Assembly (NCBI GenBank): GCA_037893225.1
Contig: JAZGUH010000282.1
Location: forward strand, 248,001-312,000
DNA from: Hippasteria phrygiana
Lineage: Eukaryota; Echinodermata; Asteroidea; Valvatida; Goniasteridae
DNA: 64,000 bases
Direction of reading: 5' to 3'
Shown one piece after another: positions 41,187 to 54,602 of the stretch (the first letter of the stretch is position 1; every line of letters starts with the position of its first letter). Below the pieces are notes generated by a model. The model saw only the letters and a program-made list of their open reading frames with translations, ran no database searches and had not been told where the DNA came from. The position numbers were made by a program, and so were the translations under genes.

Positions 41187-42807
41187 GAGTAAAGCAAGTC
41201 ACACCCAAGGGAATTTGACAGGCATGGAGCAATAAATAGACGGTAATATGCACACAGATGTTGGCCTGAAAGAAAATAAACATTGCGAGGTTTGAATTTT
41301 CTCCACAAGTGTTAACTCTAAGAAGCCGCCGATAATTGCAACATGTAGCGCCAGATCTAAGCTATCCATACATGTCAAAATTACTGAATTTGGTTGATAT
41401 TTCATGCAATTATGAATGAGTAAAGCAAGTCCATACCCCAGGGAATTTGACATGCATGGAGCAATAAATAGACGGTAACATGTACACAGATGTTGGCCGG
41501 AAAGAAAATAAACATTGCGAGGTTTGAATTTTCTCCACAAGTTTTAACTCTAAGAAGCCGCCGATAATTGCAACATGTAGCGCCAGATCTAAGCTATCCA
41601 TACATGTCAAAATTACTGAATTTGGTTGATATTTCATGCAATTATGAATGAGTAAAGCAAGTCCATACCCCAGGGAATTTGACAGGCATGGAGCAATAAA
41701 TAAGAGGTAATCTGCACACAGATGGTGGCCGGGAAGAAAATAAACATTGCGAGGTTTGAATTTTCTCCACAAGTGTTAACTCTAAGAAGCCGCCGATAAT
41801 TGCAACATGTAGCGCCAGATCTAAGCTATGCATACATGTCAAAATTACTGAATTTGGTTGATATTTCATGCAATTATGAATGAGTAAAGCAAGTCATACC
41901 CTAGGGAATTTGACAGGCATGGAGCAATAAATCGAAGGTAATATGCACACAGATGTTGGCCGGAAAGAAAATAAACATTGCGATGTTTGAATTTTCTCCA
42001 CAAGTTTTAACTCTAGGAAGCCGCCAATGATTGCAACATGTAGCGCCAGATCTAAGCTATCCATACATGTCAAAATTACTGTATTTGGTTGATATTTCAT
42101 GCAATTATGAATGAGTAAAGCAAGTCATACCCTAGGGAATTTGACAGGCATGGAGCAATAAATAGACGGTAATATGCACACAGATGTTGGCCTGAAAGAA
42201 AATAAACATTGCGAGGTTTGAATTTTCTCCACAAGTGTTAACTCTAAGAAGCCGCCGATAATTGCAACATGTAGCGCCAGATCTAAGCTATCCATACATG
42301 TCAAAATTACTGAATTTGGTTGATATTTCATGCAATTATGAATGAGTAAAGCAAGTCCATACCCCAGGGAATTTGACATGAATGGAGCAATAAATAGACG
42401 GTAACATGTACACAGATGTTGGCCGGAAAGAAAATAAACATTGCGAGGTTTGAATTTTCTCCACAAGTTTGAACTCTAAGAAGCCGCCGATAATTGCAAC
42501 ATGTAGCGCCAGATCTAAGCTATCCATACATGTCAAAATTACTGAATTTGGTTGATATTTCATGCAATTATGAATGAGTAAAGCAAGTCCATACCCCAGG
42601 GAATTTGACAGGCATGGAGCAATAAATAAGAGGTAATCTGCACACAGATGGTGGCCGGGAAGAAAATAAACATTGCGAGGTTTGAATTTTCTCCACAAGT
42701 GTTAACTCTAAGAAGCCGCCGATAATTGCAACATGTAGCGCCAGATCTAAGCTATGCATACATGTCAAAATTACTGAATTTGGTTGATATTTCATGCAAT
42801 TATGAAT
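41187..42807 (+). repeat. HOR block 18: 7-mer C^ D2 H J C D2* H
   Basis: This repeats 37482-39102 at an offset of 3,705 bp (16 units), with the same private marks (GTCACACCC; ACATGAATGG with AGTTTGAAC). It then runs into J' at 42808 instead of J M'. Confidence 0.9.
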
Positions 42808-44888
42808 GAGTAAAGCAAGTCATACCCTAGGGAATTTGACAGGCATGGAGCAATAAATCGAAGGTAATATGCACACAGATGTTGGCCGGAAAGAAAATAA
42901 ACATTGCGATGTTTGAATTTTCTCCACAAGTTTTAACTCTAGGAAGCCGCCGATGATTGCAACATGTAGCGCCAGATCTAAGCTATCCATACATGTCAAA
43001 ATTACTGTATTTGGTTTATATTTCATGCAATTATGAATGAGTAAAGCAAGTCATACCTAGGGAATTTGACAGGCATGGAGCAATAAATAGAAGGTAATAT
43101 GCACACAGATGTTGGCCGGAAAGAAAATAAACATTGCGAGGTTTGAATTTTCTCCACTAGTTTTAACTCTAAGAAGCCGCCGATAATTGCAACATGTAGC
43201 GCCATATCTAAGCTATCCATACATGTCAAAATTACTGTATTTGGTTGATATTTCATGCAATTATGAATGAGTAAAGCAAGTCCATACCCCAGGGAATTTG
43301 ACATGCATGGAGCAATAAATAGACGGTAACATGTACACAGATGTTGGCCGGAAAGAAAATAAACATTGCGAGGTTTGAATTTTCTCCACAAGTTTTAACT
43401 CTAGGAAGCCGCCGATGATTGCAACATGTAGCGCCAGATCTAAGCTATCCATACATGTCAAAATTACTGTATTTGGTTGATATTTCATGCAATTATGAAT
43501 GAGTAAAGCAAGTCATACCCCAGGGAATTTGACAGGCATGGAGCAATAAATAGAAGGTAATATGCACACAGATGTTGGCCGGGAAGAAAATAAACATTGC
43601 GAGGTTTGAATTTTCTCCACAAGTGTTAACTCTAAGAAGCCGCCGATAATTGCAACATGTAGCGCCAGATCTAAGCTATCCATACATGTCAAAATTACTG
43701 AATTTGGTTGATATTTCATGCAATTATGAATGAGTAAAGCAAGTCATACCCCAGGGAATTTGACAGGCATGGAGCAATAAATAGAAGGTAATATGCACAC
43801 AGATGTTGGCCGGAAAGAAAATAAACATTGCGAGGTTTGAATTTTCTCCACAAGTTTTAACTCTAGGAAGCCGCCGATGATTGCAACATGTAGCGCCAGA
43901 TCTAAGCTATCCATACATGTCAAAATTACTGTATTTGGTTGATATTTCATGCAATTATGAATGAGTAAAGCAAGTCATATCCTAGGGAATTTGACAGGCA
44001 TGGAGCAATAAATAGACGGTAATATGCACACAGATGTTGGCCTGAAAGAAAATAAACATTGCGAGGTTTGAATTTTCTCCACAAGTGTTAACTCTAAGAA
44101 GCCGCCGATAATTGCAACATGTAGCGCCAGATCTAAGCTATCCATACATGTCAAAATTACTAAATTTGGTTGATATTTCATGCAATTATGAATGAGTAAA
44201 GCAAGTCCATACCCCAGGGAATTTGACATGCATGGAGCAATAAATAGACGGTAACATGTACACAGATGTTGGCCGGAAAGAAAATAAACATTGCGAGGTT
44301 TGAATTTTCTCCACAAGTTTTAACTCTAAGAAGCCGCCGATAATTGCAACATGTAGCGCCAGATCTAAGCTATCCATACATGTCAAAATTACTGAATTTG
44401 GTTTATATTTCATGCAATTATGAATGAGTAAAGCAAGTCCATACCCCAGGGAATTTGACAGGCATGGAGCAATAAATAAGAGGTAATCTGCACACAGATG
44501 GTGGCCGGGAAGAAAATAAACATTGCGAGGTTTGAATTTTCTCCACAAGTGTTAACTCTAAGAAGCCGCCGATAATTGCAACATGTAGCGCCAGATCTAA
44601 GCTATGCATACATGTCAAAATTACTGAATTTGGTTGATATTTCATGCAATTATGAATGAGTAAAGCAAGTCATACCCTAGGGAATTTGACAGGCATGGAG
44701 CAATAAATCGAAGGTAATATGCACACAGATGTTGGCCGGAAAGAAAATAAACATTGCGATGTTTGAATTTTCTCCACAAGTTTTAACTCTAGGAAGCCGC
44801 CGATGATTGCAACATGTAGCGCCAAATCTAAGCTATCCATACATGTCAAAATTACTGTATTTGGTTGATATTTCATGCAATTATGAAT
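42808..44888 (+). repeat. HOR block 19: J' L D' F B C D2 H J
   Basis: The start of block 12 returns in the same order, but J' here has GTCAAAATT and L has GCCATATCT. J' L D' F B C recurs once more at 50213-51598 (offset 7,405 bp). Private changes are CATATCC at the head of C (43963), CTAAATTTGG at its end, GGTTTAT at the end of D2 (44194), and GCCAAATCT in J (44658), which removes the BglII site. Confidence 0.9.
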
Positions 44889-47435
44889 GAGTAAAGCAAG
44901 TCATACCCTAGGGAATTTGACAGGCATGGAGCAATAAATAGAAGGTAATATGCACACAGATGTTGGCCTGAAAGAAAATAAACATTGCGAGGTTTGAATT
45001 TTCTCCACAAGTGTTAACTCTAAGAAGCCGCCGATAATTGCAACATGTAGCGCCAGATCTAAGCTATCCATACATGTCAAAATTACTGAATTTGGTTGAT
45101 ATTTCATGCAATTATGAATGAGTAAAGCAAGTCCATACCCCAGGGAATTTGACATGCATGGAGCAATAAATAGACGGTAACATGTACACAGATGTTGGCC
45201 GGAAAGAACATCAACATTGCGAGGTTTGAATTTTCTCCACAAGTTTTAACTCTAAGAAGCCGCCGATAATTGCAACATGTAGCGCCAGATCTAAGCTATC
45301 CATACATGTCAAAATTACTGAATTTGGTTGATATTTCATGCAATTATGAATGAGTAAAGCAAGTCCATACCCCAGGGAATTTGACATGCATGGAGCAATA
45401 AATAGACGGTAACATGTACACAGATGTTGGCCGGAAAGAACATCAACATTGCGAGGTTTGAATTTTCTCCACAAGTTTTAACTCTAAGAAGCCGCCGATA
45501 ATTGCAACATGTAGCGCCAGATCTAAGCTATCCATACATGTCAAAATTACTGTATTTGGTTGATATTTCATGCAATTATGAATGAGTAAAGCAAGTCATA
45601 CCCAAGGGAATTTGACAGGCATGGAGCAATAAATAGACGGTAATATGCACACAGATGTTGGCCTGAAAGAAAATAAACATTGCGAGGTTTGAATTTTCTC
45701 CACAACTGTTAACTCTAAGAAGCCGCCGATAATTGCAACATGTAGCGCCAGATCTTAGCTATCCATACATGTCAAAATTACTGAATTTGGTTGATATTTC
45801 ATGCAATTATGAATGAGTAAAGCAAGTCCATACCCCAGGGAATTTGACATGCATGGAGCAATAAATAGACGGTAACATGTACACAGATGTTGGCCGGAAA
45901 GAAAATAAACATTGCGAGGTTTGAATTTTCTCCACAAGTTTTAACTCTAAGAAGCCGCCGATAATTGCAACATGTAGCGCCAGATCTAAGCTATCCATAC
46001 ATGTCAAAATTACTGAATTTGGTTGATATTTCATGCAATTATGAATGAGTAAAGCAAGTCCATACCCCAGGGAATTTGACAGGCATGGAGCAATAAATAA
46101 GAGGTAATCTGCACACAGATGGTGGCCGGGAAGAAAATAAACATTGCGAGGTTTGAATTTTCTCCACAAGTGTTAACTCTAAGAAGCCGCCGATAATTGC
46201 AACATGTAGCGCCAGATCTAAGCTATGCATACATGTCAAAATTACTGAATTTGGTTGATATTTCATGCAATTATGAATGAGTAAAGCAAGTCATACCCTA
46301 GGGAATTTGACAGGCATGGAGCAATAAATCGAAGGTAATATGCACACAGATGTTGGCCGGAAAGAAAATAAACATTGCGATGTTTGAATTTTCTCCACAA
46401 GTTTTAACTCTAGGAAGCCGCCAATGATTGCAACATGTAGCGCCAGATCTAAGCTATCCATACATGTCAAAATTACTGTATTTGGTTGATATTTCATGCA
46501 ATTATGAATGAGTAAAGCAAGTCCATACCCCAGGGAATTTGACATGCATGGAGCAATAAATAGACGGTAACATGTACACAGATGTTGGCCGGAAAGAAAA
46601 TAAACATTGCGAGGTTTGAATTTTCTCCACAAGTTTTAACTCTAAGAAGCCGCCGATAATTGCAACATGTAGCGCCAGATCTAAGCTATCCATACATGTC
46701 AAAATTACTGAATTTGGTTGATATTTCATGCAATTATGAATGAGTAAAGCAAGTCCATACCCCAGGGAATTTGACAGGCATGGAGCAATAAATAAGAGGT
46801 AATCTGCACACAGATGGTGGCCGGGAAGAAAATAAACATTGCGAGGTTTGAATTTTCTCCACAAGTGTTAACTCTAAGAAGCCGCCGATAATTGCAACAT
46901 GTAGCGCCAGATCTAAGCTATCCATACATGTCAAAATTACTGAATTTGGTTGATATTTCATGCAATTATGAATGAGTAAAGCAAGTCATACCCTAGGGAA
47001 TTTGACAGGCATGGAGCAATAAATCGAAGGTAATATGCACACAGATGTTGGCCGGAAAGAAAATAAACATTGCGATGTTTGAATTTTCTCCACAAGTTTT
47101 AACTCTAGGAAGCCGCCGATGATTGCAACATGTAGCGCCAGATCTAAGCTATCCATACATGTCAAAATTACTGTATTTGGTTGATATTTCATGCAAATAT
47201 GAATGAGTAAAGCAAGTCATACCCTAGGGAATTTGACAGGCATGGAGCAATAAATAGAAGGTAATATGCACACAGATGTTGGCCTGAAAGAAAATAAACA
47301 TTGCGAGGTTTGAATTTTCTCCACAAGTGTTAACTCTAAGAAGCCGCCGATAATTGCAACATGTAGCGCCAGATCTAAGCTATCCATACATGTCAAAATT
47401 ACTGAATTTGGTTGATATTTCATGCAATTATGAAT
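44889..47435 (+). repeat. Block 20: C' N N C^ D2 H J D2 H' J C' (first N units)
   Basis: Eleven units open domain IV. C' (44889 and 47205) combines AGAAGG with GCCTGAAAG. N appears for the first time at 45120 and 45352 as an adjacent pair. The C^ at 45584 has a private CAACTGTT and also GATCTTAGC, the mark of M. C' N N C^ recurs at 47205 (offset 2,316 bp). Confidence 0.9.
45120..45583 (+). repeat. Class N monomers, first pair
   Basis: N is D2 with two A-to-C changes, AAAATAAAC becoming AACATCAAC near unit position 88-95, which also removes the second AATAAA. I found 16 copies, all after base 45,120: 45120, 45352, 47436, 47668, 49055, 49287, 51599, 52982, 53446, 55754, 57600, 58064, 58528, 60612, 61539, 62465. 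The copy at 51599 has AAGTGTTAAC where the others have AAGTTTTAAC. Confidence 0.92.
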
Positions 47436-49054
47436 GAGTAAAGCAAGTCCATACCCCAGGGAATTTGACATGCATGGAGCAATAAATAGACGGTAACATG
47501 TACACAGATGTTGGCCGGAAAGAACATCAACATTGCGAGGTTTGAATTTTCTCCACAAGTTTTAACTCTAAGAAGCCGCCGATAATTGCAACATGTAGCG
47601 CCAGATCTAAGCTATCCATACATGTCAAAATTACTGAATTTGGTTGATATTTCATGCAATTATGAATGAGTAAAGCAAGTCCATACCCCAGGGAATTTGA
47701 CATGCATGGAGCAATAAATAGACGGTAACATGTACACAGATGTTGGCCGGAAAGAACATCAACATTGCGAGGTTTGAATTTTCTCCACAAGTTTTAACTC
47801 TAAGAAGCCGCCGATAATTGCAACATGTAGCGCCAGATCTAAGCTATCCATACATGTCAAAATTACTGTATTTGGTTGATATTTCATGCAATTATGAATG
47901 AGTAAAGCAAGTCATACCCAAGGGAATTTGACAGGCATGGAGCAATAAATAGACGGTAATATGCACACAGATGTTGGCCTGAAAGAAAATAAACATTGCG
48001 AGGTTTGAATTTTCTCCACAAGTGTTAACTCTAAGAAGCCGCCGATAATTGCAACATGTAGCGCCAGATCTAAGCTATCCATACATGTCAAAATTACTGA
48101 ATTTGGTTGATATTTCATGCAATTATGAATGAGTAAAGCAAGTCATACCCTAGGGAATTTGACAGGCATGGAGCAATAAATAGACGGTAATATGCACACA
48201 GATGTTGGCCTGAAAGAAAATAAACATTGCGAGGTTTGAATTTTCTCCACAAGTGTTAACTCTAAGAAGCCGCCGATAATTGCAACATGTAGCGCCAGAT
48301 CTAAGCTATCCATACATGTCAAAATTACTGAATTTGGTTGATATTTCATGCAATTATGAATGAGTAAAGCAAGTCCATACCCCAGGGAATTTGACAGGCA
48401 TGGAGCAATAAATAAGAGGTAATCTGCACACAGATGGTGGCCGGGAAGAAAATAAACATTGCGAGGTTTGAATTTTCTCCACAAGTGTTAACTCTAAGAA
48501 GCCGCCGATAATTGCAACATGTAGCGCCAGATCTAAGCTATGCATACATGTCAAAATTACTGAATTTGGTTGATATTTCATGCAATTATGAATGAGTAAA
48601 GCAAGTCATACCCTAGGGAATTTGACAGGCATGGAGCAATAAATCGAAGGTAATATGCACACAGATGTTGGCCGGAAAGAAAATAAACATTGCGATGTTT
48701 GAATTTTCTCCACAAGTTTTAACTCTAGGAAGCCGCCGATGATTGCAACATGTAGCGCCAGATCTAAGCTATCCATACATGTCAAAATTACTGTATTTGG
48801 TTTATATTTCATGCAATTATGAATGAGTAAAGCAAGTCATACCTAGGGAATTTGACAGGCATGGAGCAATAAATAGAAGGTAATATGCACACAGATGTTG
48901 GCCGGAAAGAAAATAAACATTGCGAGGTTTGAATTTTCTCCACTAGTTTTAACTCTAAGAAGCCGCCGATAATTGCAACATGTAGCGCCATATCTAAGCT
49001 ATCCATACATGTCAAAATTACTGTATTTGGTTGATATTTCATGCAATTATGAAT
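47436..49054 (+). repeat. 7-unit tandem duplication N N C^ C H J' L, copy 1 (1,619 bp)
   Basis: Units start at 47436, 47668, 47900, 48131, 48362, 48594 and 48825. The order and length are repeated immediately by 49055-50673. The L unit carries GCCATATCT. C^ C H gives three GTGTT-phase units in a row, breaking the usual alternation. Confidence 0.91.
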
Positions 49055-50673
49055 GAGTAAAGCAAGTCCATACCCCAGGGAATTTGACATGCATGGAGCA
49101 ATAAATAGACGGTAACATGTACACAGATGTTGGCCGGAAAGAACATCAACATTGCGAGGTTTGAATTTTCTCCACAAGTTTTAACTCTAAGAAGCCGCCG
49201 ATAATTGCAACATGTAGCGCCAGATCTAAGCTATCCATACATGTCAAAATTACTGAATTTGGTTGATATTTCATGCAATTATGAATGAGTAAAGCAAGTC
49301 CATACCCCAGGGAATTTGACATGCATGGAGCAATAAATAGACGGTAACATGTACACAGATGTTGGCCGGAAAGAACATCAACATTGCGAGGTTTGAATTT
49401 TCTCCACAAGTTTTAACTCTAAGAAGCCGCCGATAATTGCAACATGTAGCGCCAGATCTAAGCTATCCATACATGTCAAAATTACTGTATTTGGTTGATA
49501 TTTCATGCAATTATGAATGAGTAAAGCAAGTCATACCCAAGGGAATTTGACAGGCATGGAGCAATAAATAGACGGTAATATGCACACAGATGTTGGCCTG
49601 AAAGAAAATAAACATTGCGAGGTTTGAATTTTCTCCACAAGTGTTAACTCTAAGAAGCCGCCGATAATTGCTACATGTAGCGCCAGATCTAAGCTATCCA
49701 TACATGTCAAAATTACTGAATTTGGTTGATATTTCATGCAATTATGAATGAGTAAAGCAAGTCATACCCTAGGGAATTTGACAGGCATGGAGCAATAAAT
49801 AGACGGTAATATGCACACAGATGTTGGCCTGAAAGAAAATAAACATTGCGAGGTTTGAATTTTCTCCACAAGTGTTAACTCTAAGAAGCCGCCGATAATT
49901 GCAACATGTAGCGCCAGATCTAAGCTATCCATACATGTCAAAATTACTGAATTTGGTTGATATTTCATGCAATTATGAATGAGTAAAGCAAGTCCATACC
50001 CCAGGGAATTTGACAGGCATGGAGCAATAAATAAGAGGTAATCTGCACACAGATGGTGGCCGGGAAGAAAATAAACATTGCGAGGTTTGAATTTTCTCCA
50101 CAAGTGTTAACTCTAAGAAGCCGCCGATAATTGCAACATGTAGCGCCAGATCTAAGCTATGCATACATGTCAAAATTACTGAATTTGGTTGATATTTCAT
50201 GCAATTATGAATGAGTAAAGCAAGTCATACCCTAGGGAATTTGACAGGCATGGAGCAATAAATCGAAGGTAATATGCACACAGATGTTGGCCGGAAAGAA
50301 AATAAACATTGCGATGTTTGAATTTTCTCCACAAGTTTTAACTCTAGGAAGCCGCCGATGATTGCAACATGTAGCGCCAGATCTAAGCTATCCATACATG
50401 TCAAAATTACTGTATTTGGTTTATATTTCATGCAATTATGAATGAGTAAAGCAAGTCATACCTAGGGAATTTGACAGGCATGGAGCAATAAATAGAAGGT
50501 AATATGCACACAGATGTTGGCCGGAAAGAAAATAAACATTGCGAGGTTTGAATTTTCTCCACTAGTTTTAACTCTAAGAAGCCGCCGATAATTGCAACAT
50601 GTAGCGCCATATCTAAGCTATCCATACATGTCAAAATTACTGTATTTGGTTGATATTTCATGCAATTATGAAT
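49055..50673 (+). repeat. 7-unit tandem duplication N N C^ C H J' L, copy 2 (1,619 bp)
   Basis: Same order as 47436-49054 at an offset of 1,619 bp. A private change, GATAATTGCTACATG, lies in C^ (49519). The array continues with D' F B C at 50674, rejoining the order of block 19. Confidence 0.91.
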
Positions 50674-51830
50674 GAGTAAAGCAAGTCCATACCCCAGGGA
50701 ATTTGACATGCATGGAGCAATAAATAGACGGTAACATGTACACAGATGTTGGCCGGAAAGAAAATAAACATTGCGAGGTTTGAATTTTCTCCACAAGTTT
50801 TAACTCTAGGAAGCCGCCGATGATTGCAACATGTAGCGCCAGATCTAAGCTATCCATACATGTCAAAATTACTGTATTTGGTTGATATTTCATGCAATTA
50901 TGAATGAGTAAAGCAAGTCATACCCCAGGGAATTTGACAGGCATGGAGCAATAAATAGAAGGTAATATGCACACAGATGTTGGCCGGGAAGAAAATAAAC
51001 ATTGCGAGGTTTGAATTTTCTCCACAAGTGTTAACTCTAAGAAGCCGCCGATAATTGCAACATGTAGCGCCAGATCTAAGCTATCCATACATGTCAAAAT
51101 TACTGAATTTGGTTGATATTTCATGCAATTATGAATGAGTAAAGCAAGTCATACCCCAGGGAATTTGACAGGCATGGAGCAATAAATAGAAGGTAATATG
51201 CACACAGATGTTGGCCGGAAAGAAAATAAACATTGCGAGGTTTGAATTTTCTCCACAAGTTTTAACTCTAGGAAGCCGCCGATGATTGCAACATGTAGCG
51301 CCAGATCTAAGCTATCCATACGTGTCAAAATTACTGTATTTGGTTGATATTTCATGCAATTATGAATGAGTAAAGCAAGTCATACCCTAGGGAATTTGAC
51401 AGGCATGGAGAAATAAATAGACGGTAATATGCACACAGATGTTGGCCTGAAAGAAAATAAACATTGCGAGGTTTGAATTTTCTCCACAAGTGTTAACTCT
51501 AAGAAGCCGCCGATAATTGCAACATGTAGCGCCAGATCTAAGCTATCCATACATGTCAAAATTACTGAATTTGGTTGATATTTCATGCAATTATGAATGA
51601 GTAAAGCAAGTCCATACCCCAGGGAATTTGACATGCATGGAGCAATAAATAGACGGTAACATGTACACAGATGTTGGCCGGAAAGAACATCAACATTGCG
51701 AGGTTTGAATTTTCTCCACAAGTGTTAACTCTAAGAAGCCGCCGATAATTGCAACATGTAGCGCCAGATCTAAGCTATCCATACATGTCAAAATTACTGT
51801 ATTTGGTTGATATTTCATGCAATTATGAAT
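50674..51830 (+). repeat. Block 24: D' F B C N
   Basis: With the preceding J' L this repeats 42808-44193 through C. B (51137) has a private CATACGTGTC. C (51368) has GAGAAATAAAT for GAGCAATAAAT, a mark seen again at 54372 and 56218. F occurs here (50906) for the last time. The N at 51599 has the GTGTT phase and CTGTATTT, so it may be an N/C mosaic. Confidence 0.88.
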
Positions 51831-54602
51831 GAGTAAAGCAAGTCATACCCAAGGGAATTTGACAGGCATGGAGCAATAAATAGACGGTAATATGCACACA
51901 GATGTTGGCCTGAAAGAAAATAAACATTGCGAGGTTTGAATTTTCTCCACAAGTGTTAACTCTAAGAAGCCGCCGATAATTGCAACATGTAGCGCCAGAT
52001 CTAAGCTATCCATACATGTCAAAATTACTGAATTTGGTTGATATTTCATGCAATTATGAATGAGTAAAGCAAGTCCATACCCCAGGGAATTTGACATGCA
52101 TGGAGCAATAAATAGACGGTAACATGTACACAGATGTTGGCCGGAAAGAAAATAAACATTGCGAGGTTTGAATTTTCTCCACAAGTTTTAACTCTAAGAA
52201 GCCGCCGATAATTGCAACATGTAGCGCCAGATCTAAGCTATCCATACATGTCAAAATTACTGAATTTGGTTGATATTTCATGCAATGAGTAAAGCAAGTC
52301 CATACCCCAGGGAATTTGACAGGCATGGAGCAATAAATAAGAGGTAATCTGCACACAGATGGTGGCCGGGAAGAAAATAAACATTGCGAGGTTTGAATTT
52401 TCTCCACAAGTGTTAACTCTAAGAAGCCGCCGATAATTGCAACATGTAGCGCCAGATCTAAGCTATGCATACATGTCAAAATTACTGAATTTGGTTGATA
52501 TTTCATGCAATTATGAATGAGTAAAGCAAGTCATACCCTAGGGAATTTGACAGGCATGGAGCAATAAATCGAAGGTAATATGCACACAGATGTTGGCCGG
52601 AAAGAAAATAAACATTGCGATGTTTGAATTTTCTCCACAAGTTTTAACTCTAGGAAGCCGCCGATGATTGCAACATGTAGCGCCAGATCTAAGCTATCCA
52701 TACATGTCAAAATTACTGAATTTGGTTGATATTTCATGCAATTATGAATGAGTAAAGCAAGTCCATACCCCAGGGAATTTGACAGGCATGGAGCAATAAA
52801 TAAGAGGTAATCTGCACACAGATGGTGGCCGGGAAGAAAATAAACATTGCGAGGTTTGAATTTTCTCCACAAGTGTTAACTCTAAGAAGCCGCCGATAAT
52901 TGCAACATGTAGCGCCAGATCTAAGCTATCCATACATGTCAAAATTACTGAATTTGGTTGATATTTCATGCAATTATGAATGAGTAAAGCAAGTCCATAC
53001 CCCAGGGAATTTGACATGCATGGAGCAATAAATAGACGGTAACATGTACACAGATGTTGGCCGGAAAGAACATCAACATTGCGAGGTTTGAATTTTCTCC
53101 ACAAGTTTTAACTCTAAGAAGCCGCCGATAATTGCAACATGTAGCGCCAGATCTAAGCTATCCATACATGTCAAAATTACTGAATTTGGTTGATATTTCA
53201 TGCAATTATGAATGAGTAAAGCAAGTCCATACCCTAGGGAATTTGACAGGCATGGAGCAATAAATAAGAGGTAATCTGCACACAGATGGTGGCCGGGAAG
53301 AAAATAAACATTGCGAGGTTTGAATTTTCTCCACAAGTGTTAACTCTAAGAAGCCGCCGATAATTGCAACATGTAGCGCCAGATCTAAGCTATCCATACA
53401 TGTCAAAATTACTGAATTTGGTTGATATTTCATGCAATTATGAATGAGTAAAGCAAGTCCATACCCCAGGGAATTTGACATGCATGGAGCAATAAATAGA
53501 CGGTAACATGTACACAGATGTTGGCCGGAAAGAACATCAACATTGCGAGGTTTGAATTTTCTCCACAAGTTTTAACTCTAACAAGCCGCCGATAATTGCA
53601 ACATGTAGCGCCAGATCTAAGCTATCCATACATGTCAAAATTACTGTATTTGGTTGATATTTCATGCAATTATGAATGAGTAAAGCAAGTCATACCCAAG
53701 GGAATTTGACAGGCATGGAGCAATAAATAGACGGTAATATGCACACAGATGTTGGCCTGAAAGAAAATAAACATTGCGAGGTTTGAATTTTCTCCACAAG
53801 TGTTAACTCTAAGAAGCCGCCGATAATTGCAACATGTAGCGCCAGATCTAAGCTATCCATACATGTCAAAATTACTGAATTTGGTTGATATTTCATGCAA
53901 TTATGAATCAGTAAAGCAAGTCCATACCCCAGGGAATTTGACATGCATGGAGCAATAAATAGACGGTAACATGTACACAGATGTTGGCCGGAAAGAAAAT
54001 AAACATTGCGAGGTTTGAATTTTCTCCACAAGTTTTAACTCTAAGAAGCCGCCGATAATTGCAACATGTAGCGCCAGATCTAAGCTATCCATACATGTCA
54101 AAATTACTGAATTTGGTTGATATTTCATGCAATTATGAATGAGTAAAGCAAGTCATACCCCAGGGAATTTGACAGGCATGGAGCAATAAATAGAAGGTAA
54201 TATGCACACAGATGTTGGCCGGAAAGAAAATAAACATTGCGAGGTTTGAATTTTCTCCACAAGTTTTAACTCTAGGAAGCCGCCGATGATTGCAACATGT
54301 AGCGCCAGATCTAAGCTATCCATACATGTCAAAATTACTGTATTTGGTTGATATTTCATGCAATTATGAATGAGTAAAGCAAGTCATACCCTAGGGAATT
54401 TGACAGGCATGGAGAAATAAATAGACGGTAATATGCACACAGATGTTGGCCTGAAAGAAAATAAACATTGCGAGGTTTGAATTTTCTCCACAAGTGTTAA
54501 CTCTAAGAAGCCGCCGATAATTGCAACATGTAGCGCCAGATCTAAGCTATCCATACATGTCAAAATTACTGTATTTGGTTGATATTTCATGCAATTATGA
54601 AT
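51831..54602 (+). repeat. HOR block 25: 12-mer C^ D2(del) H J H' N H' N C^ D2 B Cm
   Basis: The block is 2,772 bp. The D2 at 52062 is only 225 bp. H' N occurs twice (52750-53213 and 53214-53677, 464 bp each). The H' at 53214 has CCTAGGG, the N at 53446 has CTAACAAG, and the second D2 starts at 53909 with CAGTAAAG for GAGTAAAG. Cm at 54372 carries GAGAAATAAAT and CTGTATTT. Confidence 0.9.
52062..52286 (+). repeat. 225-bp monomer with 7-bp terminal deletion (D2 type)
   Basis: The end of the unit reads TTTCATGCAAT and then GAGTAAAG, lacking TATGAAT. The lost bases run from one AAT to the next (AAT-TATG-AAT), so slippage or short-homology joining explains the loss. Two sister copies lie at 54834-55058 and 56680-56904, each preceded by C^ and followed by H J H' N. 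The deletion arose once and was copied with the HOR. Confidence 0.93.

Noticed and set aside
52054..52506. A 150-codon minus-strand frame (also 54826-55278 and 56672-57124) as a possible gene.
   Set aside because: It exists only because a 7-bp deletion removes the boundary stop and joins the frames of two satellite units; the content is two copies of the same unit frame.
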